In this document: positions 12,001 through 22,460 of the stretch, piece by piece
Position numbering within the stretch: the first letter of the stretch is position 1
Layout of the letters: each line of letters opens with the position of its first letter
Origin: Paragordius varius
Taxonomy: Eukaryota > Nematomorpha
Reading direction: 5' to 3'
Length of the DNA stretch: 64,000 nucleotides
NCBI GenBank assembly: GCA_964247055.1
Contig: OZ176057.1
Coordinates: forward strand, 310,001-374,000
Program-made: the position numbers and the translations under genes
Notes under the pieces: model-generated
The model's database searches: none
Told to the model about the DNA's origin: nothing
Seen by the model: the letters and a program-made list of their open reading frames with translations, nothing else

Positions 12001-14483
12001 GATGAATCATTTGTTTAAGTTTACTATTTAAAAAATAAAATTCGGAAATTATGCTCAAAATGTAAATTATATCTATGTAAAACATTTAACAATTATTGTT
12101 ATATATACTTGCCCGACTATAAAGGAGTAATATTATTGGGTGAAATAATGTTTGAAAAAAAATTAATTTTAAGCATGTCTTTTATGTGAATACTATTTCA
12201 TATCAAATAAAACCCTATTTTTCCTGTTGTGTACATGAGTTAAAGCTAAAAGGCGCATGGGTTTTCTATAACAACCATATTTTATTAACGCTAATTTTAT
12301 TAATATAACCAATAATTTAGATGTAAATTGGCATCTCAACGATTGTAATTAACTAGTTTATATAGGAAAGGTTTTATATTTTTACGTTTTGTCCGTACAA
12401 TTTTAATTATTACACTGTTAATAAATGCAAGCTTATTCATTTTAAAGCAAAAAAAAGGTAGAAAGTATAAGTTTAACTCATTGTGTGAAAAATCCATAAT
12501 TTTGAGGAGAGATATGGTATGTATGTTTGACTGTTTATTAATATCATCATCAGAATTATTTTGGGTTAGATTTTTAGCGGAAGTGGTGTTTATAATATGC
12601 AAATCCCCGTTAGAATCCGCCACATATAAAAAAGTCGACCCAGGTGGTATCTTAGAGTCATGAAATGCTAAGCTGCTTGTAATTTTTGGGCAACAATTAT
12701 TCTTAGGAAAAGCAACTGCATTTTTACCATATCGATATTGGATTCGAGATTTTGGTTCAGGTTTTTCCATTAAATCCAATTGATTAACAACTTTCCTAGG
12801 GAAAAAAACAATCATATTTTAGAGTTGCACAGAGTGCGGAAAAAAGTGTTTATAAAAATGAAGAATCAAGTGATAACATACTAAAAAAAGAGTTATTTTT
12901 ATTTTATTAACCAAAAATAAAAAATGGCATTTTTTTCGCACAATAGGTCACATAAAAATAACACTAGACAAAAAAAACTTTAACGAAATCCTATTTGTAA
13001 ATATAAATTCATAAATATACTCAATTCAATGTTTTTAATTAGATTTTTATATTTTTAGAGGGTCATTTAAAGAGACCAGGATATAAGCTAATATTATGCG
13101 GTAAAAGATTATCGCATGAAATTTACCCAATATATCGCGTTAAAAGATAATATTTAGCTTATATGATAACAAATCTTGATATTTTATTCAAAAACCAAAG
13201 TATAGCTGCAAAAATTCAAAATTGTAATTAATTAATGATTTCCATGGTATAAAAACATGCATTGTCTCAAATCCTTTGATTTATAGAGTTTTTATAACCA
13301 ATGTTGGGAGACGATCTAAAGATCATACACATCAATACATATTCTCATGCAATCAAACACTATCCAATCATTTAATTCTTAGATAAAAACACTAATTTTC
13401 ACTATAGCTGGGCAATCGACAGTTGTATATGGAATAAAATAAACAAAGTTATATATTAGAAAGGGAGAAATCGTTTATTCAGTATTTTGTTGTTTTTTTC
13501 CATACATTACTGTAAATATTCAGGTATATAACAAAATATGAATTAAAACTTTTAAACCCTAAATTAAAACCGAGTCAATCATTTTTTTGTGCATTTTATA
13601 GGAAAAATATTTATATATATAATTAAAATCATTTTTGGGGTGATTTCGGGTAAACTTAAATATATGATACAATAAAAAGTGAAATTATACGGACAAAACG
13701 TAAAAATATAAAGGAATATACTTTTTATAATGGAAAACATATACTTTATTTAAGCCATTTAGTTACAATAGTAAAATATAAAAATGATTATGTTAGATAT
13801 ATATATATATCTCTATTCCAGATTTTAATATATAAAACAATGAGTTATATTGATATAAATCAATATTTAAAAAATATGGTTGCCTTTTAGAAAAAAATAT
13901 TTGTCATTATATTTTTACATTTTGTCCGTATAATTTCAGTTTTACTGTAATAAAAATTAAAATGTTTTACCGCATAATAGCAAATAGAAAATTTTATATG
14001 TGGGATTTTTAATAAATTAATAAATGTAGTACTTTATAAACCCTCTAAAAATTGTAAAATTTTCATCGAAATATTTTGCTCTTAAACCATCTTTATGGAG
14101 TATTTTGGTTATAAAAAAATTTTGTTGACACGCCTTTCTCTAATTAAATAACCTAATGTGCGACGAAAATGCGTTTTTTGGGGTTATATAATTTAAGAAA
14201 AAAAAATTTTTTTATAAAAAAGATAGCCTTTTGCGAAAAAGCAATGCATCTGCAATTCCTAATTATATATGTTTCACAGTTGTAATGCTATTATAAAAAG
14301 CGAATAAATATTGTTTACTTTACGAAACTCTTTTTAATATTTGCGTGTTGTCTTAAAAATTATATTTTATTTCTTGTTCCAACTATTAGGTCAATTCAAT
14401 TTAATTGTTAAATTATAATATATAAATTCGAATTAAGTTGTTAGTACAATTATAAAAATGAAACATAAAAAGTAATAAATAGT

Positions 14484-14541
<58 letters not shown>

Positions 14542-15811
14542 GAAAAAAAACGGATATTTTTTGTAATTTTTGATAATCCATTCCATTACTGATATAATTT
14601 AATTAGTTTAATTAGAATGCTTGAAAATATGGATGTTTATGCTAAACTTATCTTAAATTAAAACATATTTAACCTCAAATCGTATATATATTCGATGAAA
14701 AAACAAAATACCTGATGGGCACATTAAAAATATTCAACAATTTCAAGATTGGGCACTCGTTGGGATTTTCAGAATGGCGATCAAGAACACAAATCTCATA
14801 ATGATAAATGCAGTTGTTTGTTCCAACAATAAAAACTTCATTCTGTTCATTATTATAATAAAATATAAAATTTTGCATTGGCTTATATTACAGTTCGAAT
14901 TCATCCTTGAACAATTTAAATTCACCATCACCCTCGAACAATTCAAATACCCACTAAAATTAAATTATGTGTTATCGAACCTTAATATAACTCATTATTA
15001 ATATGAAACATATCTTTATGGCATAGTTTATTGTTTTTTCAGTATTTTAAAACAATATTTTATTTTTAAAAAATATTAAAAATATAGGCAATTTTTAATC
15101 TTAAAAAATATATAATTATTTAAGGGTAAATTTAAATTGTAAATGGCTTGTTGTTATTTTTATCTTTTCATTATAATTATGTTACTGGCAAATTTAAATG
15201 AAAAAAAAACTAATGCATTTTTTACAACGTATTAATTATAATGTGATTTATGGAATTGGTTTATAAAGGAGTTATGTCTAATAATCATTCAGAATATGTC
15301 GTGGAAAAAAGCAATTCTTATCAAAGACAGCAAATTTTTTTATATTAAAAAAGGAATTGAAATATTAAGATACCATTTTATCCAAAAAATCAATTTAGGT
15401 CTGTTTAAAATTAAAATAAAACTTATTCCAAACATAAACAAAATAACTCTTTAAAAAATGTAGATCTTCTAACGTTAAAAAATTCACATATATAAATTAT
15501 TAAACAATTGCAATGTTATAATTATAACCTTTAAAGAAACTAAACAAATCATTGTTACACCAACTGAATCTGCAGGTAAATATGTTTCTATTTGACGACC
15601 ATCAAGATATCTAAAATAGTAATCAAAAAAGTTACATTCTAATAAGCCCATCTTTAGTGCCAATCACCAATAATTTTGCTATTGCATCATATTCAAAAGC
15701 AGATGGTTTTAATGGATAACCGACATCGCCATCAAAATTAAACTGAAAATCGTGGGGATTTTCGTTTTGATGTGTTTTTTGTTGTTTTAATACCTTTAAC
15801 AGCTGAAGCAT
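1..15811 (-). CDS. Lgl/tomosyn-family WD40 scaffold protein, 3' part outside window
   Basis: Lethal-giant-larvae/tomosyn proteins are cytoplasmic beta-propeller scaffolds that bind SNAREs or polarity kinases. I read exons at 15794-15811 (start codon, MLQLLK), 15636-15742, 15529-15610, 14712-14842, 12478-12795, 11777-12023, 2305-2680, 1385-1660, 1128-1229 and 446-689; a last piece, 1-34, is tentative. All junction phases agree. Family marks: GYPLKPSAFEYD followed by LLVIGTKDG (first blade), FLYVADSNGDLHIIN, SAKGSLNVW, QQYGPIWPF before LTFVGGLPKN (compare YGPF and SGG in LLGL/STXBP5), and LHSSAIT. About 634 residues are visible; vertebrate relatives exceed 1000, so the C-terminal half is missing. 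Introns range from 25 and 51 nt to 9096 nt; the largest holds a complete palindromic transposon, others hold MITEs. The 1385-1660 exon could instead start at 1668 with a different upstream donor. LLGL versus tomosyn cannot be decided because the SNARE-like tail is not in view. Confidence 0.8.
61..293. mobile_element. MITE family B, copy 1
   Basis: Both ends carry an imperfect inverted repeat of about 24 bp (CCATTTGGAATTCAAATTCA at the left; the right end reads CCATTACAGTTCAAATTCAC on the other strand) and both flanks read TATATA, consistent with a TA target. It sits in an intron of the Lgl/tomosyn gene between the 446-689 exon and the tentative 1-34 exon. No coding capacity. Copies 2 and 3 lie near 14.9 and 51.3 kb. 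Confidence 0.65.
3266..3437. repeat. Iterated CGGACA subterminal motifs, left tip
   Basis: Starting with a divergent ACGGACATAATTTTTT, the motif CGGACAAATTTTT recurs about six times in the first 200 bp of the element, spaced roughly 18-22 bp apart. Iterated subterminal motifs are commonly transposase-binding sites in DNA transposons; that role is inferred. Confidence 0.7.
5053..5082. repeat. Hairpin in left arm
   Basis: AAGCAGACGA pairs perfectly with TCGTCTGCTT across an 11-nt loop. The same hairpin is mirrored at 9709-9739. Function unknown. Confidence 0.6.
5212..5335 (+). pseudogene. Degenerate transposase fragment nested in left arm
   Basis: The plus strand reads VRKQLLIKPMDRNKLE then VLQFFYSNEE. 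This is a diverged copy of the N-terminal part of the DDE domain (VRKQAQIEPINRNKIE, VLQFLHSD) encoded on the opposite strand just inside. Its mirror is at about 9456-9579 (minus). It is therefore a fragment of a related transposase in inverted orientation, older than the palindrome. Confidence 0.65.
5453..6154 (-). CDS. IS630/Tc1-type transposase, DDE catalytic part (left arm)
   Basis: This 233-residue frame is identical in translation to the right-arm copy. It holds an RNase-H-fold DDE domain of the IS630/Tc1 type: first Asp in YYMDETG (residue 47), second Asp in ILDNAPIH (residue 125) and Glu in PPYSPQLNPIE (residue 155). Only 29 residues separate the second Asp and the Glu, against the usual 34 in Tc1/IS630 proteins. 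The DNA-binding half is encoded upstream at 6181-6470 in another frame, separated by a stop and a frame change at an A8 run, so this copy is probably broken or needs recoding. Function by family: cut-and-paste excision and insertion at TA. Confidence 0.85.
   Translation of the reverse strand: MLKKNSFVRKQAQIEPINRNKIEIIEHRYTYAWEVLQFLHSDIYYMDETGINDYSLYLYCWCKKGEFPTIKRKPRGKNINYLAMIGINGMIKYEYKSDPYNGDDIYHFLQECFKIIPLTSYIILDNAPIHRYSRNKEFENLIFLPPYSPQLNPIECIFHEFKHKLRALNKKDLNMDKNIKEVSKIFYNKDLSKYYEHVDKILNNVCLKKLNLLPENSYDFCCESFKLDLFFHS
6181..7040 (-). CDS. Transposase N-terminal and helix-turn-helix exons (left arm)
   Basis: Mirror image of 7751-8610. Exons 7025-7040, 6879-7001 and 6181-6470 are joined by introns of 23 and about 408 nt. 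The product has a Ser-rich start, a basic stretch RQRKRRGSWTNEKNEIA, a helix-turn-helix segment (ILKMSRSTIYKYRRR) and the GRKPKYDDCKL stretch typical of Tc1/IS630 DNA-binding halves, then a TAA. The catalytic half follows in a different frame at 5453-6154. Confidence 0.65.
7255..7536. other. Unique spacer at the centre of the palindrome
   Basis: This roughly 280-bp stretch between the arms has no inverted counterpart. It holds no convincing gene; a 62-codon open frame at 7432-7620 straddles the arm boundary and looks accidental. Confidence 0.6.
7751..8610 (+). CDS. Transposase N-terminal and helix-turn-helix exons (right arm)
   Basis: Read as three exons: 7751-7766 (MDHTY), a 23-nt GT-AG intron (7767-7789), 7790-7912, an intron of about 408 nt (7913-8320; donor AAAAC|GTATAT, acceptor GGTTAAG), and 8321-8610. 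Phases fit: the C before the donor plus GC after the acceptor gives Arg in QRKRRGSWT. The product is about 142 residues: a Ser/Pro-rich acidic start, a basic patch, a helix-turn-helix (MSRSTIYKYRRR) and GRKPKYDDCKL. It ends at TAA 8608-8610. The family-typical continuation ISKTTLYKCLKK lies in the same frame just after that stop, followed by an A8 run (8643-8650) and a shift into the catalytic frame. Without splicing, the second exon runs on into a hydrophobic tail, which I take as intron read-through. The splicing model is inference. Confidence 0.65.
8637..9338 (+). CDS. IS630/Tc1-type transposase, DDE catalytic part (right arm)
   Basis: Same 233-residue frame as 5453-6154, with Asp47, Asp125 and Glu155 as apparent catalytic residues (MDETG, LDNAPIH, LNPIE). 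The ATG at 8637 directly follows an in-frame TAA, so translation must either restart here or enter by recoding from the helix-turn-helix frame at the A8 run. Both arms carry the same arrangement. What is seen: intact DDE triad with short Asp-Glu spacing. What is inferred: whether it is made at all. Confidence 0.85.
   Translation: MLKKNSFVRKQAQIEPINRNKIEIIEHRYTYAWEVLQFLHSDIYYMDETGINDYSLYLYCWCKKGEFPTIKRKPRGKNINYLAMIGINGMIKYEYKSDPYNGDDIYHFLQECFKIIPLTSYIILDNAPIHRYSRNKEFENLIFLPPYSPQLNPIECIFHEFKHKLRALNKKDLNMDKNIKEVSKIFYNKDLSKYYEHVDKILNNVCLKKLNLLPENSYDFCCESFKLDLFFHS
9456..9579 (-). pseudogene. Degenerate transposase fragment nested in right arm
   Basis: Mirror copy of the fragment at 5212-5335, opposite in direction to the neighbouring intact catalytic frame. 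Confidence 0.6.
9709..9739. repeat. Hairpin in right arm
   Basis: Mirror of the 5053-5082 hairpin, 10-bp stem and 11-nt loop. Confidence 0.6.
11302..11490. repeat. Iterated CGGACA subterminal motifs, right tip
   Basis: The complement TTTGTCCG recurs as in the left tip, between about 30 and 220 bp from the right end of the element. Confidence 0.7.
13670..13947. mobile_element. MITE family A (TA-flanked, CAGTAAAA ends), in Lgl/tomosyn intron
   Basis: Inverted ends of about 35 bp: left reads AAAAAGTGAAATTATACGG then ACAAAACGTAAAAA; right is the complement ending TTTTACTG before TA. The first bases are slightly changed (CAAT for CAGT). About 280 bp with no coding potential. Confidence 0.7.
14487..14540. 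repeat. (TA)n microsatellite
   Basis: An uninterrupted alternating A/T run of about 50 bp with one G near the end, inside an intron of the Lgl/tomosyn gene. Confidence 0.9.
14886..15146. mobile_element. MITE family B, copy 2
   Basis: Same TTCAAATTCACCCT-type inverted ends as 61-293, with a worn left end (CAGTTCGAATTCATCC) and right end complement CCATTTACAATTTAAATTTA. Lies in the Lgl/tomosyn intron between exons 14712-14842 and 15529-15610. Confidence 0.55.
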
Positions 15812-16169
15812 GGGTAACGTGCATGTATGGTAATATTTCCACAGGACGAAAATTTAATATTGTACAAAAATTTAATATTAGAATATTTTGTCCTATGAAT
15901 GTTAAAATATAGTTAAAAGAATAAATCATATTAAACATCCACTTGCATTTTATACCACCATTTTTGAAAAGATATTAATACATTAACGTAGCATTATTAT
16001 ATTATTGAAACTATAGTTTGCACTCCTAAATAAACATATTATTTCAACTACAATAGCTAGGCTACTTAATTTTCTGCTATATTTATGCTGTTCAATTTAT
16101 CAGTAATTAGCAGGTAGATTTTCTATACCATACTTTTAATTATCTAATAACGGTAAAAATAACCTCTAT
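15812..16169. other. Upstream region of the Lgl/tomosyn gene
   Basis: A+T-rich, no open frame with codon-like character. It should contain the promoter of the minus-strand gene starting at 15811, but I see no TATA box or other motif that I would defend. Confidence 0.4.
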
Positions 16170-18130
16170 CAATGGTACTCAAACCGCACCCGCGGGTCGC
16201 ATGCGGCTATAATTGAAATTGCCCTATGTCCATATTGATACATAAATTTATTTTTATTTATGAATTTTATAAATACACATAAACGAATTTTTGCTTATAT
16301 CAATAATAATTTATTTTCTTTAGATCTATTTCGTAATTTCTACTTCTTACCCAATTTGAAATGTAGCCTACATAAAATGATTTCATAATTTTGGCACACG
16401 TTTCTATTTTTTTCCTATTTTTAAATTTCTATTGGATTATTTTTTTGTATTTCAGCAAGCTTTTAACCCAACCTGCATATACATATTCTTTTCATTGCCA
16501 TCCCTCATTTTTTATAACTCATTCCCATAATATATTTTTCAAATCAACAAAATTTCGACCTGTTTTATAGCATAATTCACACTATATTCCTATTTTTTGC
16601 AAAAATTACATAATATTTAAACATAAATTCAAAGGAAGACAGCTAATGCTAAAAAAACGTAAATTATCCGATGAAAATCGCTTTTTAAAATGGAATAGGA
16701 TGAAAAAAATTTTTCGTTTTTAAAAAAAATATTGTTACCTGCCTTATATTCAAGGACAACATAATTATAAATTGGAATATTGAAAGTCATTTTACAATCC
16801 ATCATTCTCATAAATTACCAGAATATCATACGGAAAGAAACGAAAAAATATAAAAAATTAAGGAATTATACCAGATTATTTTTATAGCTTTCTTCCAGGA
16901 AAAGCTGTAACATTAGCTTCGTATGAAATTCACTATATTTTAGGCAAAAATATGAAACCGTTTACTGATTCCCAACTAATTAAAGAATGTCTAATAAGTG
17001 GTATCATTTAATAATGGGATATCTTTGAAAATTGGTTTCGATCTGCACAGATGGCTGTCCCTTTATTAAACGAAGGATTTATCCCCTTTCGAAAACAAAT
17101 ATTTGAAAAATATTTATTCAACAGCAAAACTTGGTTTCGCGTGTGGATGAATCACTCATTTCAGTAATTAAAATTGATGGATATAGTTAACCTAATCCGG
17201 GAGAATTCAACAGCCGTAAATTCAAAAAAACCTTCTGAAAGATATGCACAGTGAGTTTGATGATATTTTGTACACCGCTGTGAGATGGCTAAGCCTTAGC
17301 TAAGTATTGAATAGATTTTTTGTTTAAGACAATTCTATTATTTATAAAAGATAACATATTGATGAGGAATTAATAGTGACAAATGGTGGGTTTTATTAGC
17401 CTACCTTTGCAACTTTACTTATAGACTCAGTCTTAATATAAGATTTTAAGAGAGCAAAATAATAACCCAATTTGCTAATCAAATATTTACTTTTGAAGAA
17501 AAATTAATAATGTATAAACGAGATTTTATAAATAAAACACTCCTATATTTCCAACAGTTAAAACGATTCATTAAGAAAATATGGAATTTACTGCGGAGAT
17601 AAATTTTCCTTTAGCATTTTTATCTAATATGAAATTCAGATTTGAAGAAAAAATATTTAATATTCCTTAAAACTCGTAGAAAATCCATGGTATGGATATA
17701 TCCAATATTAAGCAACTGTAGTGGCTTTGATCAGATGCATATCATCGAAGAATTCGTAGATTTTAAAAATGATTCCGATTCAGAGGCTATATTCAAGGAG
17801 AATCGTAGCGAAAAAGGATGCATGGTTTTGGCAAGATGTACCAAATAAATGTGCTCAAGTTATCCTAACTGTTTTTCTCCCAAGTTACCCATGGACGGCA
17901 TCTTCAAAAATAAGGTATCTCAAGAATACATACAGAAATCGCTTAACCGATGATCATATGGACGACGTATTAAGAATGGTCTGTCATGAGGCGAAACCAA
18001 TGTCAAAAATTATTGGTTAATATTAAAATAAATGTTGTTATTAAAATATTTTATTTTTTAAACCAAATGGTGCAAAACGAGTTTTTAACTGGATTTACAT
18101 GCGATCCGCAAAAAATTAATTGATTAGTAT
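16170..18130 (+). mobile_element. hAT transposon relic with degenerate transposase
   Basis: The left end resembles hAT termini (CAATGGTACTCAAACCGCAC followed by CGCGGGTCGCATGCGG); near 18100 a diverged inverted counterpart is seen (ATGCGATCCGC). Plus-strand coding pieces from about 16870 to 18020 match ZBED/EPM2AIP1-like hAT transposases: KPFTDSQLIKECL, VRWLS and, at the C terminus, KNTYRNRLTDDHM, which aligns with the KTKYRNRL dimerisation motif. Several stops and frame changes interrupt it, so it is dead. Ends are approximate and no 8-bp target duplication was identified. Confidence 0.7.
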
Positions 18131-19679
18131 CTTTATATGTGTCAATGCTCTAGATATTTACAAATGTTAAATGTGGGTGATTTTTTCCATGATGTGCCTT
18201 TAGGTGTGATTTTCATGTAGTTTCAGTAATCAGTAGAACGTCGGGTATTTTGAGTTGTTTGGTTTACAATCAAAGTACGGACACAAGATTGATTTGGATA
18301 AAGTTGAAATATTAGGTTAAGAAAACGATTCCAAAAGATTAATATAAAAAAGTTACTATGCAAATAAAGAAAAAGTTAAAACAAAAAGCAATCATTCAAA
18401 TAGAATAACGAACTTTTTATATACAATTATCATATTCATAATTTGATTTAATTTTAATTATTTTTATTAATTTTATTTTTGTTTAATTTAACACAAATGA
18501 TTCTATCCAAAATTCATTTATTTTTTTTGCTGATGTTTGCACAAATTTTACTAGGATTATACTGTTTTTATGATGTCTTTATACATGATTTTTTTCAAAA
18601 TATGTTGTAAAAATTGGATATGAAAGAGTTTGCCTATGTACCTCTATTTTTGAGTAATAGTGAGAATGTTTAAAAAAGAAATTGTTCATCGTGACCAATA
18701 TTCTATTAGGGGCAAAGTTAAATTTGTCAGATGTTAAATATCATTATTATTTAAAAATTCGTTTTAATCATTGGGTTTGAAAGAGTTTCCAAAACTTTCT
18801 GTGTATTTTGATGTATACCTTGGGAAATGTAAAAATAAATTTGTCCAACGGTGGCCAAAATCGGATTTTTAAGGGAAAAGAATTAGTGTTAGATTACCTG
18901 TGTTGTTTTTTTTTTCAGATTTTTTTTGAATCGTTGAAAAAATCTTATATGGTATCAAACTATCTGTATATTTTAATGTAGTCTCATAAAATAAATTAAT
19001 ATAATTTATTACCATTTAGATGTAGTTTAAAAAAATATACATTATAACATTTAACATTAGATGTTATAAACCATAATTTTGGTAAAAATTAACCATTATA
19101 ATTGGATCGGTTTTATGTATGTTGATTAAATCACATTTTTCTTGACCTCCTATTTTTTTCTCTCTTTTTGAGATCTCACATTACTCATATCCTCATCAAT
19201 CTCAATATTATATATATCATTGGGTGATACATCCTTAAAATTGTAATTATCTTTATGTTTTTCCAAGATATATATTTGAGATGTTTTACATTTCTATCCC
19301 CTCAGAATTTCTATAAAAAGATTACTGCTTTCAAATTTAAATACAATAAAACACATTATTTTACTTAAATGTGAAGACAAACAAATTTCCAAAATTACCT
19401 TGACATTGGAATATATATTCCATCAAGATCTTTTTTGTGTGCACTGTGTAAAAATTTGCCCAGGATACTAACTCAAATTATTACCTGTTATAGTAAAATA
19501 ATGTAATTTGGAAAGAAAATTCATTATTGTTTTAAATATTGTCCATCGACTCCACACATTTTGGCCATCTACATGAATACCATGGCAGAAATTTGTCCTA
19601 TGCAGAAAACTAAGCAAGCCATTTTTCAATGTCTTTGAAATTATTTGAGTGCTGCTAAAAGAGTGCTCCATAGATTCAA
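18131..19679. other. No gene seen
   Basis: A+T-rich intergenic sequence with short accidental open frames only. A minus-strand frame at 19468-19671 has no recognisable content. Confidence 0.5.
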
Positions 19680-20350
19680 AGTTGTATTAGTCTGGGCGCC
19701 AGTACAGCGAGGCATAGCCATGAAATTAATTTGCTTTGTTTTCATGAGTGGTTTTAATTAAGTATTTGTTAGCGATAGTGTTGTGTATTAACACGGGCTT
19801 ATGTCCCCCAGACACAGAGTATGGTTTTCTTGCTGAAGCCATTTGGTTTTGTTTTTATGGTTGTTAACCCAAAATCCTTATTTTTTTGCTTTCTATTTAC
19901 AAAATAAAACCATCATTCATCAGCCGTTCTAATTCAATGCAAAAATGATTTTTTCGTGGCGCTAAAGCAGCATTTCTTTGGTCTAGTGATTTTCGATTGT
20001 AAGTGTATTCAAATTGAATGGAACCCGTTTATCGAATATATAATCCCTTCCATTGCTTGTATACATTTATTGATTGTTTTTTGTTATATGTGGAATACAT
20101 TTGCCAATTGTTGTTATGTTTGAGTTGGGTCATCATTCAATAACTCTTGCATTTTATCCACTTTTCAGTTGGCTGGTCTACCAGAGCTTCAAATCTCTTG
20201 CAGATTAACAATTATTTATGTTTTCGAAACCATGTTTACTTAATACGGGAAAGCATAATAACCATATGTTTCTAGCAGATGACTATTAATACATTTTTCT
20301 TCTGATGGCAAAACGTGCCGTAAAAGCACTAAATTTGACATGATCATTGA
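19680..20350 (-). mobile_element. Ty3/gypsy-like retrotransposon fossil, fragment 1
   Basis: Nucleotide similarity by eye to fragments 2 and 3, especially the part around 20120-20350 against 26220-26560. Broken, old, no terminal repeats found. Orientation inferred from fragment 3. Confidence 0.45.
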
Positions 20351-20803
20351 ATGATAACAGCAAGTTTTTAGTGAACTTAAATTTTGGGTGTTTTTTTGTA
20401 GTTCAATATGAATGGGGTCTGTATCAATTGATTCTTTTAGTTACACCAATAACAAATAAATGTATCTACTACATATTTCTTCGAAATATTTTTATAACTC
20501 TGTATTTTATGCACTGTGGTAGAATCAAAAATTTGGATAGCTTAAAAACCCAAACAAACAGCTTATTTTAAATCAATAAATTTTCAAAAAGTTGAAATGA
20601 TGGTTGAAAGTTGTTTAAGTTAATGTTCAAATTTAACCATTATATATTCTTTTCCAGTAGCGAAAACACGTAATGCAGAAAGCGAATTAAAATTAGGATT
20701 TTTATACAATTTTATATTCAAAAATTTTCTTAAAAGAATGCGCATTTCACATTATATGTTAAGGTCCATATCGTTGCGTCATATAAGGGCTATAGTTATA
20801 ACT

Positions 20804-21055
20804 TTAGCCTAGAATGTTATTTGAAGAAAAGCTATGAAAGCTATTCCCATGCTCACCACACCACGACCCATCCAAACTATTTTTGGATTTTGTTATATTA
20901 ATTTTTTGATTTGATTGATGCATAAAATTTGTATTTTCATTTGGATTATTGACGGCGTTTGATAATCGTTTTCTCAATGTGGATGATATGTTAATTGAAT
21001 ATATAAATAATAGGACAAGAATAAAGTTTCTTATAATTGGAGAAGAAAACATCAA
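20804..21055 (-). CDS. Candidate small secreted protein or first exon, related to sequence before the kinase
   Basis: An 83-codon frame with a classical signal-peptide profile: MMFSSPIIRNFILVLLFIYS, then a polar, Asn/Ser-rich stretch with one Cys (GSWCGEHGNSFHSF). Its first 150 bp resemble the DNA just upstream of and across the first visible exon of the PAK-like kinase at 45.53-45.63 kb, where the hydrophobic frame is not open. It may be a real secreted protein, an exon whose partners I could not find, or a copy of a kinase 5' region that happens to be open. No family recognised. Confidence 0.35.
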   Translation of the reverse strand: MMFSSPIIRNFILVLLFIYSINISSTLRKRLSNAVNNPNENTNFMHQSNQKINITKSKNSLDGSWCGEHGNSFHSFSSNNILG

Positions 21056-21739
21056 CTATTTCATGCTTTCCCATTCATGTTGCTATCAATCCAATACGTC
21101 TTTTAACCCAATAAATTTCCCTTTCTGCAAAAAGAATTCCTATATCACTTTCTTCTGAGAATTTTTTTTCGTCTTTCTAGCACGGGTTGATATAGAAACA
21201 TGCAAGTTCCCACATAAATTAGCGTTTATTGTTTCCTCGCAAAGTTGATTTGAATATCTAATAATTATAAAGTTAATAATTAAATGTCCTTAAATTTTTT
21301 ATTATTTGTTTTGGGATTTGTGAATCTATGTTGAACCCTATTTATTCTTACAATTTGATGCTGGAAACAAATTAATTTTATAAAATTTTAATTTAAAATA
21401 CTCCGAAGTAAAACGGTCATTTCTTGTTAGTATTTGAAGCATTTATATTTAAATCTTCTAATAGCTCTATCAAATCAACCATCCCTCAACAATGGCATTA
21501 ACAACTTAAATTCTAGCGCTCCAGGTTTCAAACTCACGTTTATAGTTTTTTTAGTTTTTAATAGGCCCATCTAATAGGTGTAAGTGAAAAATAAAGGAAT
21601 TATTCCAAAACAAGTCTACAATAACATATTGCTTTCTAGTGACTCCTACTGCAATGAATCCCAACATTACAGATCATTATTATCCATTGAGATTGATTTT
21701 GATATATGATTTATAAGTTGATTATATTATTTTTATTTT

Positions 21740-22460
21740 ATATGTTAGTATTTCCTATCCCAATGTGTGGAAAAGTCCGGCAAACAAAAATGGTACTGTA
21801 AAGTATGGAATTTTATTTTATACATATTCCCGAAAAATTAATTTATTTCCAATATTTATTTTATCAATGAGTTTAGTATAGATGGCGGTATTCATTTAAA
21901 TTGGATAAAAGAATTAATATTGTTAAGGAAATTGCGTCGGTTTTTTAGGTACTATAAAACATTATTAATGACGGATAGAATATTGTGGTCATTTTTATTT
22001 GGTTATGGTAAAGTATTGTTGTGGGATGGCGGTTTTATAAAAGAAAATATTAGCAGTTTGTCTTTAGTTACTATACAACACTATTAATGTATTATTTGAA
22101 TTCCCTGTTTGGACGATAATCTGTAGGATCTAACAAAAAATAAGGGTAGAAAATTAAGTTTTAAAATATAATTACCTAACTCCACATGTTTTGACGAAGC
22201 GTGTTTCATAGCCCATCATTGTTCAAAAAGCACCATTTTTTGATAGCTAAAGTTTTTTAAAGGGTTTAATTTTAGAGGGCTTAGTCTCCATAGGCGCATT
22301 CAGAAAACAATAATGATAGTAAAGTATTAGAATGATTTAAACTAGAAAGTTTATGAGCTTCCATTTATACAAAACCAATTTGATGGGTGGACTAAAACTG
22401 AGGGACTATTTCGAAAATAGGGTCTAGTCCCTGTCGGCGCATTAATCTATGATTGAATTT
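21740..22460. repeat. Dispersed repeat family with GGCGGTTTTAT subrepeats, copy 1
   Basis: The stretch around 21770-21900 matches 30005-30140, and 21945-22000 (ACTATAAAACATTATTAATG) matches 40625-40660. The GGCGGTT...TTATAAAA motif recurs inside. A GGCGCATT-containing segment occurs at about 22290 and 22435. No open frame of note. Confidence 0.5.

Noticed and set aside
12336-12477. Extension of the minus-strand frame beyond the Lgl exon
   Set aside because: Phase agreement with the next exon requires a donor at 12477 (AATGA|GTTAAA); the downstream part is A+T-rich intron with a MITE A end.
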